Part shown: in pieces, positions 26,650 through 37,035 of the stretch
How positions within the stretch are numbered: position 1 is the stretch's first letter
How the letters are laid out: the number at the start of each line of letters is the position of its first letter
DNA from: CAWKGC01 sp963849005
Lineage (GTDB): Bacteria; Pseudomonadota; Gammaproteobacteria; Burkholderiales; Usitatibacteraceae
Direction of reading: 5' to 3'
DNA: 64,000 nucleotides
Assembly: GCA_963849005.1 (NCBI GenBank)
Contig: CAWKGC010000023.1
Location: 1 to 64,000, forward strand
Program-made: the position numbers and the translations under genes
Notes under the pieces: model-generated
Told to the model about the DNA's origin: nothing
Databases searched by the model: none
What the model saw: only the letters and a program-made list of their open reading frames with translations

Positions 26650-26682
26650 AGCAAAAAGGCCACCGCGAGGGTGGCTTTTTGC
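26650..26682 (-). terminator. Rho-independent terminator of ssrA
   Basis: On the minus strand AAAAAGCCACC pairs with GGTGGCCTTTTT around CTCGC, five bases past the CCA end of the tmRNA. Confidence 0.8.
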
Positions 26683-26687
26683 TTTCT

Positions 26688-27053
26688 TGGTGGAGGCGGC
26701 GGGAATCGAACCCGCGTCCGCAAGCCCTCTACAGGCAGTTCTACATACTTAGCCAGGTTGTTTGATTTGACCCGGATCACGCCAACCGGCAGGCTGGATC
26801 AAGGCGAGTCACCTTGGTTTTAACCCCGCGCAAAGTGGCCCTGCGAGAAGCGAGCCTTGTAAATGGCTCCGCCGTGGTTTTTAAGGCCACCCGGCCCGAA
26901 GGCTGACCGGTGCGGAGTCCAGCCGGTATTAAGCGGCTAGAGCGTAGCTGTCGTCGTTTGCGACTATAGCGTTTCCAGTTGTATTTACGAGGTAGCTGGG
27001 CCTCGGTATGCCCTGCGCTGCTTTGTAACCCACGTCGAAACCGGGTCGCCCCC
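26688..27053 (-). ncRNA. ssrA: Transfer-messenger RNA (tmRNA)
   Basis: Rescues stalled ribosomes and tags the nascent chain. The 5' end GGGGGCGACCCGGTTTCGAC (27053 downward) pairs with the 3' end CGCCUCC-A-CCA (26688) through a full seven-base acceptor stem with one G-U pair. The T-arm GCGGGTTCGATTCCCGC is intact next to the 3' end, and CCA is encoded. The tag frame resumes at GCA near 26972 and gives ANDDSYALAA followed by UAA, close to the usual proteobacterial form (AND...ALAA). Length 366 nt. Pseudoknot-forming G+C-rich blocks follow the tag. The minus-strand orientation puts its 3' end at the edge of the accessory island. Confidence 0.96.
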
Positions 27054-27218
27054 AATACTTGAAAAATGGGCCACGGCCAACATAGCCGTGTTCAGCAGTT
27101 CGATTATCCCACATGTGGGGGCGGGGGCCGGGAAGACAACCGATACGCGGGCCGGGCGTTGAGTGGCATGTGGGCGCGTTCGCGACGGCCGGGACGACGC
27201 CCGGTACGGGGGAGCGAT

Positions 27219-27234
27219 GCTATACTTGTATAGC
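27219..27234. promoter_or_regulatory. Palindromic operator of the toxin-antitoxin operon
   Basis: GCTATACTTGTATAGC: two perfect 7-base arms (GCTATAC/GTATAGC) around TT, 25 bases before the antitoxin start. The arms contain TATA-rich sequence that could overlap the -10 element. Ribbon-helix-helix antitoxins bind such palindromes to repress their own operon; the role is inferred from position. Confidence 0.6.
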
Positions 27235-27259
27235 AAATGTGACCGCCAGGAGAACCGCC

Positions 27260-27472
27260 ATGCTCGCCATCCGCCTGCCCGAATCGATCGAAGAACGCCT
27301 GGATGCATTGGCCAGCGAAACCGGGCGGACCAAGACCGCGCTCGCGCGCGAAGCGATCCTCGAGTACATCGACGACCTCGAGGACTACTACCTTGCCGAG
27401 GCGCGTGCCCGGCGAAATCGCAAGACCATTCCGCTTGCCGAGGTGGAGCGAAAGCTTGGCCTTCGAGATTGA
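27260..27472 (+). CDS. RelB-type ribbon-helix-helix antitoxin
   Basis: A 70-residue protein, MLAIRLPESIEERLDALASE, then TGRTKTALAREAILEYIDDL: a short beta strand followed by two helices, the ribbon-helix-helix DNA-binding fold, and a toxin-wrapping tail (DYYLAEARARRNRKTIPLAE). AGGAG lies seven bases before the ATG at 27260. It neutralises the RelE-like toxin whose start overlaps its 3' end and, with the toxin, probably represses the operon at the palindrome upstream. Confidence 0.85.
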   Translation: MLAIRLPESIEERLDALASETGRTKTALAREAILEYIDDLEDYYLAEARARRNRKTIPLAEVERKLGLRD

Positions 27473-27725
27473 ATTCGATCCGGAGGCGGTGAAGGACCTG
27501 AAGAAGCTGGATCGTCCCGTCCAGCAACGCTTGCTCGGGTTCCTGAAGTTGCGGGTCGCCCCGCTCGACAATCCCCGCGACATCGGCGAGGCGCTCGCGG
27601 GCGCAAAGCTCGGAAACTACTGGAAATACCGCGTCGGCGACTGGCGCATCGTCTGCGACATCCAGGATCGCCGCATTGTCGTCCGCGTCCTGCGCATCGG
27701 CAATCGACGGGAGATCTACCGGTAG
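27456..27725 (+). CDS. RelE/ParE-type toxin
   Basis: LAFEIEFDPEAVKDLKKLDR, then QQRLLGFLKLRV...LGNYWKYRVGDWRIVCDIQD, and IVVRVLRIGNRREIYR is a full-length (~89 residue) RelE-fold mRNA interferase or gyrase-type toxin. The Arg/Lys-rich C-terminus (RIGNRREIYR) and 'Y-R-V-G-D-W-R' are the family's active-site region. The TTG at 27456 overlaps the antitoxin gene by 17 bases, so translation is likely coupled. It converges on the DUF1501 gene, 21 bases away. Confidence 0.83.
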   Translation: MAFEIEFDPEAVKDLKKLDRPVQQRLLGFLKLRVAPLDNPRDIGEALAGAKLGNYWKYRVGDWRIVCDIQDRRIVVRVLRIGNRREIYR

Positions 27726-27746
27726 CCTTCGACGGAACGGGCAGCC

Positions 27747-28919
27747 CTAGGCCCGAACCAGGTCGAGCGGGGAATAGCGCCGGGCAAAGACGCCGGAAGC
27801 GTCCGCCCCCCACCAGCGCTCGATCACCGTCGTGTAGAGCTCGCGGTAGTCGATCACCGGGGGCGGCCCGCCGATGGCGAAGAGCTTGATGGGCTTGATG
27901 GCCTCGCCATAGAGGCCGCCCTTGACGCGCCCGCCCAGGACGAACTGGGTGGCGGCATGGCCGTGGTGGGTGCCCTTGTCCTCGTTCTCCACGGGGGAGC
28001 GGCCGAACTCGGCATAGGTCAGGACGAGCGTGTCGTCCCAGCGGCCGATCTCCTCCAGCCCGGCTTTCAGCGCCACCATGCCCTTGGCAAAGCGCTCCAG
28101 CGCGGTGCCGTGGTACTTGAGCTGTTCCCAGTGCGTGTCGAAGGCGTGGTGGTGGTCGCGGCTGGTGGCGTTGAGCGTGAGGTGGATCACCGGCAGCGTC
28201 CTGGTCGTACGCGGCGACTTCCACCGCGGCGCGGATGGCGTGCCGAAGGGCTCGTCGGGGAAGGCGGTCTTCAGCGCCACGGGCGGGATGGTCACGTTGC
28301 GGCCCGCGAGCGAGGCCTTGCCCGGCGGGTTGATGTCGGTGGCGCACTTGGAGAGGTCGCGGAAGCCCAGCAGCTCGCTCGCGTGGTGGACCTGCACGAC
28401 GCGCTTGGTGCCGCCGCGGAAGGGGCCGTACGGGTCGAGTTCGCGGATATCCAGTTCGCCGATGGCCAGGGCGTCGGCGATGGCCTTGTCGTCGAGCGGC
28501 CGGCGGGCGAGGGCGCGCGTCATCCACCCCGAGGTCAGGTACTCCTCCGGGTCGCTGGCGGTGTACACCAGCTCGACGTCGCGGTAGTGCTGCTGGTTGA
28601 TGTCCGGCATGCCGATGCCCTGCACGAGGGCGAGCTGCTGCGACTCCCACAGCGGCATCAGGGGGGCCAGCGCGGGATGGAAGCCCTGCTTGTCGGTGAC
28701 CTTGAGCACCTGGTCCGCCGGGATCGCGATGGTGGGGCGGAGCTTGTAGTACAGCGGGTCGGTGTACGGCACCCAGGTGTTGTAGCTGTCGTTGCCGCCT
28801 TCGAGGTTGACCAGTATCGTCAGCCGGCTGGATGCGGGCGCGGGGGCGGCGAAGGCCCGGGGGATTCCCAGTGCGATCGGCGCGGCGGCGAGGCCTTGCA
28901 GGAAGGAACGGCGTTTCAT
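27747..28919 (-). CDS. DUF1501 protein with Tat signal (internally frame-shifted and restored)
   Basis: MKRRSFLQGLAAAPIALGIP is a twin-arginine signal with RRSFL. The mature part shows the DUF1501 pattern (LTILVNLEGGNDSYNTWVPY, VQGIGMPDINQQHYRDVELV, DTLVLTYAEFGRSPVENEDK, THHGHAATQFVLGG), a sulfatase/alkaline-phosphatase-like fold of unknown substrate. Between about 28262 and 28205 the frame reads TPSAPRWKSPRTTR, whereas the neighbouring frame gives the expected AIRAAVEVAAYDQ, so two compensating indels are likely. 390 residues, about normal. Probably exported folded to the periplasm. Confidence 0.78.
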   Translation of the reverse strand: MKRRSFLQGLAAAPIALGIPRAFAAPAPASSRLTILVNLEGGNDSYNTWVPYTDPLYYKLRPTIAIPADQVLKVTDKQGFHPALAPLMPLWESQQLALVQGIGMPDINQQHYRDVELVYTASDPEEYLTSGWMTRALARRPLDDKAIADALAIGELDIRELDPYGPFRGGTKRVVQVHHASELLGFRDLSKCATDINPPGKASLAGRNVTIPPVALKTAFPDEPFGTPSAPRWKSPRTTRTLPVIHLTLNATSRDHHHAFDTHWEQLKYHGTALERFAKGMVALKAGLEEIGRWDDTLVLTYAEFGRSPVENEDKGTHHGHAATQFVLGGRVKGGLYGEAIKPIKLFAIGGPPPVIDYRELYTTVIERWWGADASGVFARRYSPLDLVRA

Positions 28920-28939
28920 GGCGTCATTATCTCTGTCTT

Positions 28940-29000
28940 CGTCATCCCGGGCTTGACCCGGGATCCAGCTTCGTCATTCCGGGCTTGACCCGGAATCCAG
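28940..29000. repeat. Two tandem palindromic repeats (CGTCATYCCGGGCTTGACCC type)
   Basis: 28940-28968 and 28972-29000 are near-identical 29-base units, each containing an inverted repeat (CCCGGGCTTGACCCGGG and TTCCGGGCTTGACCCGGAA). This 'CGTCAT-CCCGGGCTTGACCCGGG-ATCCAG' family is a common intergenic palindrome in proteobacterial genomes. Between the DUF1501 start and the HigA stop it could act as a terminator or attenuator. Confidence 0.75.
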
Positions 29001-29083
29001 CGGTTTTGATCGAAGGACACTGCAATTGCTCCGCGGGAATGACGATTTACAACATCAAGTCCGGGACGGCGAGAAGCGCGTTG

Positions 29084-29347
29084 CTATGCAGCTTCTTCAT
29101 TGGGCGCTTCCCATCCCGGGAAGACCAGTACGCCCGGATGGCACTTCAAGGCGCGGGCAAGAACCTTCGCGCGCTCGACACCAAGGCGAACCCGGCCATT
29201 CTCGATGGCGGAGATGGTGCCTTGGGGGATTCCCGAAGCTTCAGCCAATTGGTTCTGGCTCAATTCCTGGAGTTCCCGAAGTATCCTCACGGATTCTCCA
29301 ACGGTCACGATTGCCCGCTTTTTGGCAGGGCGATAATCCTTCATCAC
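29084..29347 (-). CDS. HigA-type XRE antitoxin
   Basis: An 87-residue protein with an XRE helix-turn-helix: SVRILRELQELSQNQLAEAS, then GIPQGTISAIENGRVRLGVE and RAKVLARALKCHPGVLVFPG. The gene is second in a toxin-first pair, overlapping the toxin stop by four bases (ATGA), which is the HigBA arrangement. It should neutralise the toxin and repress the operon. Confidence 0.83.
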   Translation of the reverse strand: MMKDYRPAKKRAIVTVGESVRILRELQELSQNQLAEASGIPQGTISAIENGRVRLGVERAKVLARALKCHPGVLVFPGWEAPNEEAA

Positions 29348-29625
29348 GCTCTCCGATAGTCATGGGCGGTGAGGGAAGCGACCTGAAACGTCAAGTTCTC
29401 CACCACGACCCGGTAAAGCACTCGCCACTGGTCTCCCGATCGGGAAGAGCGATAGCCCCTCCACTCTCCGGCCAGTGCCTCATCGTGGAATCCCTTGATG
29501 AGGCGCAGCCCCGGTGGACCAGACATCGAGGCGACGTCCTTCCATTTTTCATATCGCTTCAGGATCTCGACCGGTGCACTCGCTGCCTGTTTGTCGACCC
29601 GGCGATGTTCCTCGATGCGCCACAT
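29344..29625 (-). CDS. HigB/RelE-type toxin
   Basis: A 93-residue protein: MWRIEEHRRVDKQAASAPVE, then GLRLIKGFHDEALAGEWRGY and RSSRSGDQWRVLYRVVVENL. The 'R-S-x-R-x-x-x-x-W-R-V-L-Y' block is the RelE/HigB ribosome-dependent mRNase core. A TTGACA hexamer lies about 40 bases upstream on the minus strand and may be its -35 element, though no good -10 follows at 17 bases. Confidence 0.82.
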   Translation of the reverse strand: MWRIEEHRRVDKQAASAPVEILKRYEKWKDVASMSGPPGLRLIKGFHDEALAGEWRGYRSSRSGDQWRVLYRVVVENLTFQVASLTAHDYRRA

Positions 29626-29677
29626 GGCATATTGTGCCTATATCATAAATGGTATGTCAATTCCCGCAACTCTGCCC

Positions 29678-30352
29678 TCAGGCGGTCGCCTCGGGGCGCG
29701 CCAGCGCCAGCCAGGCGCCGATGCTCTCCGGCGAATCGATGATGCCGTCGGCGCCCCAGGTGCGCGGGTCGCTGCCGCCGAGGTAGCCGTAGCCCGCGAC
29801 CAGCACGGGCATGCCCGCGGCCTGCGCGGCCTGCACGTCGCGGATGTCGTCGCCGACGTAGAGCGTGCGCGGCGGCTTCAGCTTGAGGACGGACGCCGCG
29901 TGGAGCAGGGGATCGGGGAAGGGCTTGGCGCGCGCGCAGGTGTCGCCGCCGACCAATACCGCGCATCGATCCGCCAGCCCCAGCCCGTGCATCACCGGGC
30001 GGGCGAATTTCTCCGCCTTGTTGGTGACCACGCCCCAGGGCACGGCGTCGCGGTCGAGCGCGTCGAGCAGGCCCGCCATCCCCTCGAAGAGCACGGTATC
30101 GAAGCTGAGGTTGTCGGCATAGAGCGCGAGGAATTCCGCGCGCATCGCTTCGTAGTCGCGGTGGTCAACGTCGATGCCGAATGCCGTGCACACCACGCCG
30201 CGCGCGCCGCTCGAGACGTGCGGGCGGACGGTCGCGACGGAAACCGGGGACAGGCCGCGGCTTGCGCGCATCAGGTTCACCGTGCGGGCCATGTCGGGCG
30301 CGGTGTCGGCCAGCGTGCCGTCCAGGTCGAAGAGGACCGCGTCAAAGCGCAC
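29678..30352 (-). CDS. gph: Phosphoglycolate phosphatase (HAD family)
   Basis: Hydrolyses 2-phosphoglycolate. HAD motif I is FDLDGTLADT at residues 8-17, motif II-like WGVVTNK at ~105, motif IV YVGDDIRDVQAA at ~170. 224 residues, normal. It overlaps the ubiG 3' end by 11 bases; ubiG-gph pairing after an ompA-type gene is a standard betaproteobacterial arrangement. The UbiG/Gph substrates are unrelated, so the link is positional. Confidence 0.9.
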   Translation of the reverse strand: MRFDAVLFDLDGTLADTAPDMARTVNLMRASRGLSPVSVATVRPHVSSGARGVVCTAFGIDVDHRDYEAMRAEFLALYADNLSFDTVLFEGMAGLLDALDRDAVPWGVVTNKAEKFARPVMHGLGLADRCAVLVGGDTCARAKPFPDPLLHAASVLKLKPPRTLYVGDDIRDVQAAQAAGMPVLVAGYGYLGGSDPRTWGADGIIDSPESIGAWLALARPEATA

Positions 30353-31058
30353 GGCGCGCGCCCGTGATGTAGTTCACGTCGGTGTCGCGCCCGAGCGCGA
30401 ACACCTTGGTGATCGGGTTGTAGGTCATGCCGGTCAGGTCCTGCACTTCCAGCCCGGCGTCCCGGCACCAGCGCGCGAGTTCGCTCGGGCGGATGAACTT
30501 CGCGTACTCGTGCGTTCCCTTCGGCAGCAGGTTCAGCACGTATTCCGCGCCGACGATCGCGAACAGGAAGGACTTGGGGTTGCGGTTGAGGGTCGCGAAG
30601 AACACCCAGCCGCCGGGCTTCGCGAGTTGCATGCAGGCGCGCACGCTGCTGGCGGGGTCGGGGACGTGCTCGAGCATCTCCATGCAGGTGACGAGGTCGA
30701 AGCTCGCCGGCGCCTCGGCGGCGAGCGCCTCCGCGGAAACCAGCCGGTAGTCGACGTTGCGCCCGCTCTCCAGCAGGTGCAGCGCCGCCACCTTGAGCGG
30801 CTTTTCCGCGAGGTCGATGCCGGTGACGTGCGCACCTTCGGCCGCCATCGCCTCGGCGAGGATGCCGCCGCCGCAGCCGACGTCGAGCACGCGCTTGCCC
30901 GCGAGCCCGCCCGCGAGGCGCGCGATGTGCGCGAGCCGCAGCGGATTGATCTCGTGCAGCGGGCGGAATTCGCTGTTCGGGTCCCACCAGCGGTGCGCCA
31001 GCGCGCTGAATTTCGCGAGTTCGGCGGGATCGACGTTGGGCGTTTCGCTTGCGGTCAT
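30342..31058 (-). CDS. ubiG: Ubiquinone biosynthesis O-methyltransferase
   Basis: SAM-dependent O-methylations in ubiquinone synthesis. ATG 31058 gives MTASETPNVDPAELAKFSAL, then HRWWDPNSEFRPLHEINPLR, the UbiG N-terminal signature. The SAM-binding GKRVLDVGCGGGILAEAMA is at ~57-75, and FDLVTCMEMLEHVPDP and NRNPKSFLFAI follow as in UbiG. 238 residues. The start overlaps the stop of the deaminase gene by four bases. Confidence 0.93.
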   Translation of the reverse strand: MTASETPNVDPAELAKFSALAHRWWDPNSEFRPLHEINPLRLAHIARLAGGLAGKRVLDVGCGGGILAEAMAAEGAHVTGIDLAEKPLKVAALHLLESGRNVDYRLVSAEALAAEAPASFDLVTCMEMLEHVPDPASSVRACMQLAKPGGWVFFATLNRNPKSFLFAIVGAEYVLNLLPKGTHEYAKFIRPSELARWCRDAGLEVQDLTGMTYNPITKVFALGRDTDVNYITGARRAL

Positions 31059-32378
31059 TTCGGCTCTATCTTCTGTTGCCACCAGTTGGCCTTGGCGCGC
31101 AGCTCGGGCACATCCAGCGTGGTGAGTTGGCGGTCCGCGACGACGGCCTTGCCATCGACCCAGACGTGCGTCACGTGCTGGCGGCCCGCGACATAGACGA
31201 GATGCGAGACCGGGTTGTAGCAAGGGACGGTCGCCAGCTCCGAAAGTTCCACGGCGGCGAGGTCCGCGCGCTTGCCGACGGTGATCGAGCCGATCTTCTC
31301 GCCCATGCCGATCGCTCGCGCGCCGCCGAGCGTGGCCATGGCCAGCGCCGCATGCGCCGGGATTGCGGTGGCATCGCGCGTCGCGCCCTTGGCCATGAGC
31401 GCCGCGGTGCGCATCTCCGTGAAGATGTCGAGCCGGTCGTTGCTGGCCGCGCCGTCGGTGCCCAGCCCGATCGTGATGCCGCGCGCGTGCAGCGCGGTGA
31501 CCGGGGCGATGCCGCTGGCGAGCTTCAGGTTCGAAGACGGGCAGTGCGCCACCGCGCAGCCTTCGCGCGCCAGCAGTTCCTGCTCGTGGTCTTCGAGATG
31601 CACCGCATGCACCGCGATCAGCCTCGGGCCCACGAGGCCGAGCCGGCGCAGCCTTTCCAGCGGCCGCACGCCATGCTGCGCGACGCTCTCGTCGATCTCG
31701 TCGTGCGTCTCGTGCACGTGCATGTGCACCGGGCAGTCGAGTTCCTCGGCGAGCGTGGCGATGCGCTTGAAGGTATCGTCGGCCACCGAGTAGGGCGCGT
31801 GCGGCGCGAGGCAGAAGCCGAGGAGCGGCTCGCCTCGGTAGGCGTCGCGCGCCGCGAGGCCGCGGGCGAGGTAGCCTTCGGCGTCGGCCGCGTAGGCGCT
31901 CGGGAATTCCAGCGCGATCACGCCGAGGCTGGCGCGGATGCCCGCCTTCAGCGTCGCGCTCGCCGTCGCCTCCGGGAAGAAGTACATGTCGTTGAAGCAG
32001 GTGACGCCGCCGGCGAGCATCTCCGCGCTGGCGAGCAAGCTGCCGTCGTGGACGAACTCGTCGCTCACGTGCTTCGCCTCGGCCGGCCAGATGTGGTCCT
32101 TCAGCCAGGACATCAAGCGGCAAGTCGTCGGCGATGCCGCGCAGCAGGCTCATCGCTGCGTGGCAATGCGTGTTGACGAGCCCCGGGATCAGCACATGGT
32201 TGCCTAGCGCGACGGTTCGCTCCGCCGCGTAAAGGCGCGCGGCATCGGCGATCGGGCACAGGCCCACGATTTTCCCGTCGCGAATGGCGACCGCATGGTT
32301 CTCGAGGACCGTTCCCGCCGGTTCGACGGGGACGACCCAGCGGGCGGTGATCAGGGTATCGATGGCTTGGGCGGGCAT
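31055..32378 (-). CDS. Amidohydrolase: 5'-methylthioadenosine/S-adenosylhomocysteine deaminase-like (frameshifted)
   Basis: Start ATG 32378: MPAQAIDTLITARWVVPVEP. Metal ligands are NTHCHAAMSLLRG (HxH, ~65), HVHETHDEID (third His) and SNDRLDIFTEM with GTDGAASND (Asp). APHAPYSVADDTFKRIA is the deaminase helix region. One extra base near 32115 splits DDLPL from MSWLKDHIWPAEAKHVSDEF. Joined length about 441 residues, normal for the MtaD/SAH-deaminase group (TrzN/AtzB relatives are similar). In betaproteobacteria this gene regularly precedes ubiG-gph, and clearing S-adenosylhomocysteine from methyltransferases is a plausible link. Confidence 0.83.
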
Positions 32379-32393
32379 GGGCGTTCCACTAAC

Positions 32394-32422
32394 AAAAAGC
32401 CCCGCACTCGGCGGGGCTTTTT
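32394..32422. terminator. Bidirectional hairpin between ompA and the deaminase gene
   Basis: AGCCCCGC (32399-32406) pairs with GCGGGGCT (32411-32418), flanked by AAAAA and TTTTT, so it can terminate in either direction. It lies just downstream of ompA on the minus strand. Confidence 0.8.
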
Positions 32423-32441
32423 GCTGAGGCTTGTGTAGAGC

Positions 32442-33062
32442 TTACTGCTTCACGCCCTTGAACTCGATGTCCACGCGGCGGTTCTTCTGGCGGCCTTCGG
32501 CAGTCTTGTTGGTTGCCACAGGCTGCAGTTCGCCCTTGCCGATCGTGGTGATCTTCGAGGCCGGCATGCCCTTGCTCACCAGGTAGTCCTTGACCGCGGC
32601 AGCGCGGCGCTCGGACAGCTTCTGGTTGTAGGCTTCGGTGCCGATCGAGTCGGTGTGGCCCGTTGCGATGACCATTTCGAGGCTGATGCCGGCAAGCTTC
32701 GCCATGGCAGCGTCGATGGTCTTCTTGCCATCCGGACGGACGACCGACTTGTCGAAGTCGAACAGCGCGTCAGCCTGGATCACGATCGCTTGCTTGACCG
32801 ACGCCGGTGCCGGCTTGGCGGCCGGGGCGGGGGCGGCGGGAGCTCCCGGCTTGGCGGCCGGGGCGGGCTTGGCGGGTTCGGCGACAGGCTTCGGCATGCA
32901 CTCCGGGCTGCTGATGCCCGAAGACATCACGCAGGTGCCCGAGGCATCGCGGACGGCGTTGCCCGAGGCGTCGGTTACGTTCGGTACGTTGTTGGCAAAT
33001 GCCGGACCGGCGGCGAGGGCCAATGCTGCCGCGCACAAAAGCAGCTTCGGAAATTTCTTCAT
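32442..33062 (-). CDS. ompA: OmpA-family outer membrane protein
   Basis: The start chosen at 33062 (GGGAG upstream) gives a signal peptide MKKFPKLLLCAAALALAAGP ending AFA. A short linker, then a Pro/Ala/Lys spacer (PAKPAPAAKPGAPAA type, ~60-95), then a C-terminal OmpA-like peptidoglycan-binding domain: ADALFDFDKSVVRPDGKKTI, ATGHTDSIGTEAYNQKLSER and VDIEFKGVKQ. There is no N-terminal beta barrel; at 206 residues this is the small periplasmic/Pal-like type usual in betaproteobacteria. Monocistronic, with its own promoter and terminator, divergent from gyrA. Confidence 0.9.
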   Translation of the reverse strand: MKKFPKLLLCAAALALAAGPAFANNVPNVTDASGNAVRDASGTCVMSSGISSPECMPKPVAEPAKPAPAAKPGAPAAPAPAAKPAPASVKQAIVIQADALFDFDKSVVRPDGKKTIDAAMAKLAGISLEMVIATGHTDSIGTEAYNQKLSERRAAAVKDYLVSKGMPASKITTIGKGELQPVATNKTAEGRQKNRRVDIEFKGVKQ

Positions 33063-33141
33063 GTTGAACTCCCAAGAGTGAGTGATTTTATTGCCGCAAA
33101 CGCTTATTTCGAGAAGGCCTGCGCCTTTTACGTCCCGAGTA

Positions 33142-33171
33142 ATGATACACAAGGCAGGCTTGTTTTCACAA
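33142..33171 (-). promoter_or_regulatory. Candidate promoter of ompA
   Basis: On the minus strand TTGTGA (33171-33166), 18 bases, then TATCAT (33147-33142): a good sigma-70-type match about 80 bases before the ompA start. Predicted from sequence only. Confidence 0.5.
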
Positions 33172-33336
33172 CCGATTTTACCTTTTTCGCAACACAACCT
33201 CCCTTCCAGTTGCGTTTCCGAGACACCTTCCACGGGTGAGTCCCATGGCTGGAGTTCGGGGGCGCGCTGTGCTATCATGAGCGTTTGGCATTTCGCCATA
33301 AAAACATATTAAATCAACAGCTTAGGCCGCCTGAAT

Positions 33337-35919
<2,583 letters not shown>

Positions 35920-35932
35920 GGCGGGAGAAGCG

Positions 35933-37012
35933 ATGCACATCTGGAATTTCGGCTCCGGCCCGGCGATGCTGCCGGTCGAAGTGCTGGAAAAGGCCCGTTC
36001 GGAGCTCATCGACTGGCACGGCACCGGCATGTCGGTGATGGAGATGAGCCATCGCGGCAAGGACTTCGTCGCTGTCGCCGCCACGGCGGAGGAGGACCTG
36101 CGCGCGCTGCTCGGCATTCCCGCCAATTACAAGGTGTTGTTCCTGCAAGGCGGCGCCTCGGCGCATTTCGCGGCCGTGCCGATGAACCTGCTGCGCGGCC
36201 GCACTTCGGCGGACTTCGTCGTCACCGGCGAATGGTCGAAGAAGGCCCTCGCCGAGGCGAAGAAGTACTGCACGCCCAACCTCGCCGCGAGCGCCGAGGA
36301 CCGCAACTTCACCTACGTGCCGAAGCAATCGGCATGGAAGCTCTCGAAGGACGCGGCCTACGTGCACGTCTGCACCAACGAGACCATCGGCGGCGTGGAG
36401 TACCACTGGACGCCCGACACCGGCGACGTGCCGCTGGTTTCCGACATGTCCTCGCACATCCTGTCGAAGGCGATCGACGTGTCGAAATTCGGCCTGATCT
36501 ACGCCGGCGCGCAGAAGAACATCGGGCCGGCGGGGCTGGTGATCGTGATCGTCCGCGAGGACCTGATCGGCAAAGCGCTTCCCGGCACGCCCAACGTGCT
36601 CGACTACAAATTGCAGGCCGACGCGGACTCGATGCTCAACACGCCGCCGACCTTTTCGCTTTACCTCGCGGGCCTCACCTTCAAATGGCTGCTCGCGCGC
36701 GGCGGGCTCGCGGCCATGGAGAAGGCCAACGTCGCCAAGGCGCAATTGCTCTACGGCTTCCTCGACGGCCACGATTTCTATTCCAACCCGGTGGCGCCTG
36801 GGGACCGTTCGCGCATGAACGTGCCGTTCCGGCTGAAGGACGAGGCGCTCGACGCGGAATTCCTGAAGCAGGCCGAGGCGAGGGGGCTGTCGCAGCTGAA
36901 GGGCCACCGCTCGGTAGGCGGAATGCGCGCCTCGATCTACAACGCGATGCCGATCGAGGGCGTGCAAGCGCTGGTCGATTTCCTGCGCGAGTTCGCGCAA
37001 CGCCGCGGTTAA
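35933..37012 (+). CDS. serC: Phosphoserine aminotransferase
   Basis: PLP enzyme converting 3-phosphohydroxypyruvate to phosphoserine (also used in pyridoxine synthesis). ATG 35933, preceded by GGGAGAAG, gives MHIWNFGSGPAMLPVEVLEK. 'HRGKDF' and 'FLQGGASAHFAAVPMN' are family blocks; IYAGAQKNIGPAG carries the PLP lysine. 359 residues. An in-frame start at 35897 would overlap gyrA and is disfavoured. Confidence 0.95.
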   Translation: MHIWNFGSGPAMLPVEVLEKARSELIDWHGTGMSVMEMSHRGKDFVAVAATAEEDLRALLGIPANYKVLFLQGGASAHFAAVPMNLLRGRTSADFVVTGEWSKKALAEAKKYCTPNLAASAEDRNFTYVPKQSAWKLSKDAAYVHVCTNETIGGVEYHWTPDTGDVPLVSDMSSHILSKAIDVSKFGLIYAGAQKNIGPAGLVIVIVREDLIGKALPGTPNVLDYKLQADADSMLNTPPTFSLYLAGLTFKWLLARGGLAAMEKANVAKAQLLYGFLDGHDFYSNPVAPGDRSRMNVPFRLKDEALDAEFLKQAEARGLSQLKGHRSVGGMRASIYNAMPIEGVQALVDFLREFAQRRG

Positions 37013-37035
37013 GCGGCATTGCAGAGCGGGCGCCC

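Noticed and set aside
26272..26823. 183-codon plus-strand frame across the hsd upstream region and the ssrA 3' end
   Set aside because: It overlaps the tmRNA terminator and 3' end, which are certain; the frame has no protein features.
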